From positions 1 through 32,683 of the forward strand of contig NZ_MAUD01000235.1 in the NCBI RefSeq assembly GCF_001700515.1: a DNA stretch of 32,683 bases, read 5' to 3'. This document shows positions 29,894 through 32,683 of this stretch, one piece after another (positions within the stretch are counted from its first letter, which is position 1; the number at the start of each line of letters is the position of its first letter). A program made the position numbers and the translations under genes. The DNA is from Streptomyces lushanensis (GTDB taxonomy: Bacteria > Actinomycetota > Actinomycetes > Streptomycetales > Streptomycetaceae). The notes under the pieces are model-generated. The model was not told where the DNA came from. It saw only the letters and a program-made list of their open reading frames with translations, and did not search any database.

Positions 29894-31411
29894 TCACTGG
29901 GTGCCCGGCACCGTGTCCTCGAAGGTGGTGCCCGCCGCACGGTAGGCGTTGACCTTCGCGCCGACCTGAGCCGGGGTCAGTACCTGGTCCTTGACGTGCA
30001 GGACGTAGTCGACCTTCTGGTCGTACGCCCGCGGTGCGGTGCTCGTCTGGCCGGCCAGGTCGATCAGCCACTGGTTGAAGTTGATCGACATGGGCCGCTC
30101 GGGCAGATAGCGCGCGTCGTGCGTGCCGAAGGTCTGCCCGTCGACGTAGTAGGTGATGGCGTTGTTGTCGATGGTGACCACGAGGTCGTGCCAGCCCGCG
30201 TAGCTGATCCGGGACTCCGAGTGCTGGTTGACGGCCTCCCAGGGGTCGGGCCGGTAGGTCTCCCAGGACGTGGTGTAGAGGATGTTGGCGGGCTCGCCCC
30301 AGCCGCCGTTCGGCAGATACTCGAAGTCGTACTCCGCGTAGTCGTCCGCCATCGGGGCCTTGAGGTCGTTGATGGTGAAGAAGGTCTGTACGAGACGGTC
30401 GCCGTCCGGGCCCGACTTCGGGGTGTCGGTGAACCTCACCCGGGCCGCGTAGGTGCCGTTCTTGAACTTCGTCGCCCTGGTGAGGACCTCGGTCTGCTCG
30501 GTCGTACCGCTCGTGCCCGCGGTGGAGGTCTCCAGATTCATGATCGAGTTCGTCCCCTCCTTGGCGAAGGTGACGTTCTCGGGCGCCCAGGTCGCGCCCG
30601 GCACCCCGGGTCCGCCGGAGTTGGCGCGCACGCTCCAGCCGTGGGAGCCGAGCGCGGGATCGGTGTACGAGGTGTAGTTGAAGTCGTCGAAGAGCGCGGT
30701 ACCCCCGGTGGGCGGGTCGGTCGGAGGATCGGTGGGCGGGTTCGTCGGGCCGCCCGGGTCGTTGCCCGCCGGAGCGGTGCCCCAGACGAGTGCGCCGCCC
30801 ACCGTGGCGGTGGCCTTCGTCCAGTCGCCGTAGGCGGTCTGCGAGGGACCGAAGGAGTAGTCGTCGCTCTGGTTGAGCGCGGCCCAGTTGGAGCGGTAGA
30901 AGCGCAGTTGCATGTCACCGCTGTCGGCGCCCGGCGCGAGGGAGCCCGCGCCCGCGGTGAAACCGATCTCCAGATAGCGGTCGGCGGTGGCGGTGGGACT
31001 GGCGAGGGTGCCGAAGGTGCCGGTGATGTTGGCGCAGCCCTTCACCGCCCAGGAGCAGGCGAAGGTGTACGAGGCGCCCGCGTCGGCCTTGAAGTAGTAG
31101 CGGATCTTGACCGTGCCGAGGGAGACGGCCGAGCCCGAGGCGTTGACCACCTTGAACCAGGGCTCGGCCTGGTCGGAGCCGGTGGAGCTCTGACGGTACT
31201 GGACCTTCAGCGACGGGTCGGCGGCGGCGGCCGGCAGCGCGGTGAGCGCGGCGCAGCCGAGTCCGGCCGCCAGGCCCATGGCGACGGCGGTCCGTATCCC
31301 GGCGCGGCGGGCGCGGCGCGTGCCGCTCGCCGACGCGGGGTCCGTGGACGGGACGGTGTCGGCCGGTGGGGCGGTGCCCATGGGTGCGGTGGTGTTCTCC
31401 TGTGCGGTCAT
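29894..31411 (-). CDS. Secreted GH16 endoglucanase-like enzyme with CBM3
   Basis: A 505-residue exported polysaccharidase. The signal peptide has an unusually long n-region of about 38 residues, an RRARR stretch, then a hydrophobic core ending AAAA near residue 64. Residues 66-213 match carbohydrate-binding module 3 (LKVQYRQSSTGSD, VKIRYYF, NQSDDYSFGPSQTAYGDW), normally a cellulose or chitin binder. A Pro/Thr/Asp linker (215-236) leads to the GH16 domain with catalytic EYDFE at 360-364, the Glu-x-Asp-x-Glu pattern of laminarinase/licheninase-type enzymes. The ATG overlaps the stop of the upstream GH20 gene, with AGGAGAGG as ribosome binding site. Beta-glucan hydrolysis is probable; exact linkage is not determined. 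Confidence 0.9.
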   Translation of the reverse strand: MTAQENTTAPMGTAPPADTVPSTDPASASGTRRARRAGIRTAVAMGLAAGLGCAALTALPAAAADPSLKVQYRQSSTGSDQAEPWFKVVNASGSAVSLGTVKIRYYFKADAGASYTFACSWAVKGCANITGTFGTLASPTATADRYLEIGFTAGAGSLAPGADSGDMQLRFYRSNWAALNQSDDYSFGPSQTAYGDWTKATATVGGALVWGTAPAGNDPGGPTNPPTDPPTDPPTGGTALFDDFNYTSYTDPALGSHGWSVRANSGGPGVPGATWAPENVTFAKEGTNSIMNLETSTAGTSGTTEQTEVLTRATKFKNGTYAARVRFTDTPKSGPDGDRLVQTFFTINDLKAPMADDYAEYDFEYLPNGGWGEPANILYTTSWETYRPDPWEAVNQHSESRISYAGWHDLVVTIDNNAITYYVDGQTFGTHDARYLPERPMSINFNQWLIDLAGQTSTAPRAYDQKVDYVLHVKDQVLTPAQVGAKVNAYRAAGTTFEDTVPGTQ

Positions 31412-32683
31412 CGACCGGTTTCCTCTCCTGGTGGGGGACCGAGCGGGGTGTGGTGCGGCACATGGTGTGCCAGGTCGTGCGGGAGGCGGCTCGGCACGCG
31501 GAGCGCGTCGAGCCGGGTTCGGTGGTGGATCAGCCGCCGCTGGAAGCCCGGCCAGTCCCGGTGCGGCGACCAGGCGGTCTCGGCGAGCGCGCAGAGCCGC
31601 GGGAACGCCAGGTACTCGGCGTGCGCGGCGGTGGGCACGTACTCGCTCCAGAGCTGTGCCTGGGTGCCCAGGACGCGGGCGGCGGCGGCCGGTTCCCAGG
31701 CGGCGGGCACGGGTTCCAGGTCGTACACATCGCGCAGGGACACCACGCCGCCCGGCTGACCCGGCGGTTCGTGGGGACCGTCGCTCTGCGGATAGTCGAG
31801 ATAGGTGGAGCGGTACGGTGCCATGATCACGTCCTGGCCCCGGCGCGCGGCGGTGAGCCCGTGCTCGGCGGCCCGCCAGGGCACGGCGGTGAAGCCGACG
31901 GGCAGATCGCTCCCCGACTCGGTCCAGCCCAGCGGCCGTCGGCCCCTCTCGGTGAGAAAGCCGCCGACGCGCGCCATGAACCAGCCGTGCAGCGCCTCGG
32001 GTCCGGGGAGCCCCTCGGCCGCGGCGCGCCGGCGCGCGTCGGACGAGCGCTCCCACTCGGTGGTGGGGCACTCCTCCCCGCCCACATGCACATGCGGCGA
32101 CGGAAAGGTCTCCATGACCTCGTCCAGGACGCCGCGGCAGAAGTCGAGCACCTGGTCATGGACGCCGAGGACGTTCTCGCAGACACCCCAGCGGTCCCAC
32201 ACGGTGAGTCTGCGCGAGGGCTCGTTGCCGAGTTCGGGATACGCGGCGAGCGCGGCCCGCGCGTGACCGGGCATCTCGATCTCCGGTACGACGGTGACAC
32301 CGCGGGCGGCGGCGTAGGCCACGAGGGCGCTGAGCTCCTGACGGGTGTAGGCGCCGCCGTGCGGTTCGCCGCCCACCTCGGTGAGCTTCGGATACGCGGC
32401 GACGGGCATCCGCCAGCCCTGGTCGTCGGTGAGATGGAGATGCAGCACATTGAGCTTGTGCAGGGCGAGCAGATCGGTGAACCGGCGCAGGAAGGAGACC
32501 GGCCGGAAGCGCCGGGCCACATCGAGCATCGCGCCGCGCCAGGCGAACCGTGGTACGTCCGTGATCTGTACGCAGGGCAGCGACCACTCCGTACCGCGCG
32601 CCGGTTCGTCCGACAGCGCCTGCGGCGGCAGGAGCTGACGGAGCGTCTGGACGCCACGCAGCAGCCCCGTCCGGCCGCCGGCG
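31408..32683 (-). CDS. GH20 beta-N-acetylhexosaminidase, 5' end outside window
   Basis: A partial gene: about 425 codons are present and the frame stays open to the window edge. Translation of the last bases gives GLLRGVQTLRQLLPP and ITDVPRFAWRGAMLDVARRF, typical of GH20 before and at the start of the catalytic barrel. Further landmarks are LHLTDDQGWRM, VVPEIEMPGHARAAL, and the catalytic motif HVHVGGEECPTTEW. In GH20 the last is normally GGDE, the Asp assisting the substrate acetamido group and the Glu acting as acid/base; here the Asp position is Glu (codon GAG, 32074-32076). QAQLWSEYV and ALAETAWSP close the barrel. Enzymes of this family remove terminal GlcNAc or GalNAc. Coupled by ATGA to the GH16 gene. 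Confidence 0.9.
   Translation of the reverse strand, partial: AGGRTGLLRGVQTLRQLLPPQALSDEPARGTEWSLPCVQITDVPRFAWRGAMLDVARRFRPVSFLRRFTDLLALHKLNVLHLHLTDDQGWRMPVAAYPKLTEVGGEPHGGAYTRQELSALVAYAAARGVTVVPEIEMPGHARAALAAYPELGNEPSRRLTVWDRWGVCENVLGVHDQVLDFCRGVLDEVMETFPSPHVHVGGEECPTTEWERSSDARRRAAAEGLPGPEALHGWFMARVGGFLTERGRRPLGWTESGSDLPVGFTAVPWRAAEHGLTAARRGQDVIMAPYRSTYLDYPQSDGPHEPPGQPGGVVSLRDVYDLEPVPAAWEPAAAARVLGTQAQLWSEYVPTAAHAEYLAFPRLCALAETAWSPHRDWPGFQRRLIHHRTRLDALRVPSRLPHDLAHHVPHHTPLGPPPGEETGR

Noticed and set aside
29840..31759. 639-codon plus-strand frame opposite the GH16 gene
   Set aside because: Gly/Val/Arg-rich antisense frame that mirrors the GH16 codon pattern; no ribosome binding site or domain.

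Overview
The window is GC-rich chromosomal DNA whose coding regions almost all end codons in G or C. It uses GTG starts, 4-nt start/stop overlaps and actinobacterial families: an XRE/DUF5753 regulator, an LCP-LytR_C protein, ergothioneine genes and an apparent SigR promoter. All of this points to Streptomyces or a close relative. I see no tRNA, rRNA, CRISPR array, insertion sequence or phage gene.

Layout. 0.1-3.6 kb: a solute-binding lipoprotein for amino-acid-type ligands and a large APC permease. 3.6-7.1 kb: an unassigned cassette with a 61-residue peptide carrying eight consecutive leucines, an overlapping unknown gene, a helical DUF6895-like protein and a cytoplasmic serine hydrolase of the beta-lactamase fold. 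7.1-13.1 kb: an LCP cell-wall ligase, a small lipoprotein, a four-helix membrane protein, a Tat-exported metallophosphoesterase with a LamG-like domain, and an AEC-type carrier. 13.2-16 kb: an XRE/DUF5753 regulator, a GlxA-type regulator and a divergent membrane protein. 16-17.6 kb: a secreted subtilisin behind an elaborate upstream region. 17.7-19.7 kb: a flavin disulfide-reductase homologue divergent from thioredoxin, whose upstream region carries a perfect GGAAT-N18-GTT SigR signature. 19.7-21.7 kb: a small hypothetical protein, a LacI-family regulator and a solo PemK/MazF-like protein. 22-26.3 kb: the ergothioneine operon egtABCD. 26.2-27.9 kb: an olsB-olsA-like ornithine-lipid pair, with olsA running 106 nt into the convergent egtD. 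28.4 kb to the end: a sugar-binding lipoprotein with a DasR-like operator in its promoter, a CBM3-GH16 glucanase-like enzyme and a GH20 hexosaminidase cut by the window edge.

Two themes link the genes. One is thiol and redox homeostasis (thioredoxin, the flavoprotein, ergothioneine). The other is an exported polysaccharide and cell-envelope programme (subtilisin, GH16, GH20, sugar-binding protein, LCP, ornithine lipids). The best candidate for something undescribed is the peptide-led cassette at 3718-7091. There the codons of the peptide's KEP repeats also supply Shine-Dalgarno sequences for the overlapping next gene. Other points worth following are a symmetric four-site operator-like element before the subtilisin, a GH20 with Glu in place of the catalytic-pair Asp, a flavin reductase lacking the C-terminal active-site His, and similar low-complexity inserts in loops of two unrelated membrane proteins.
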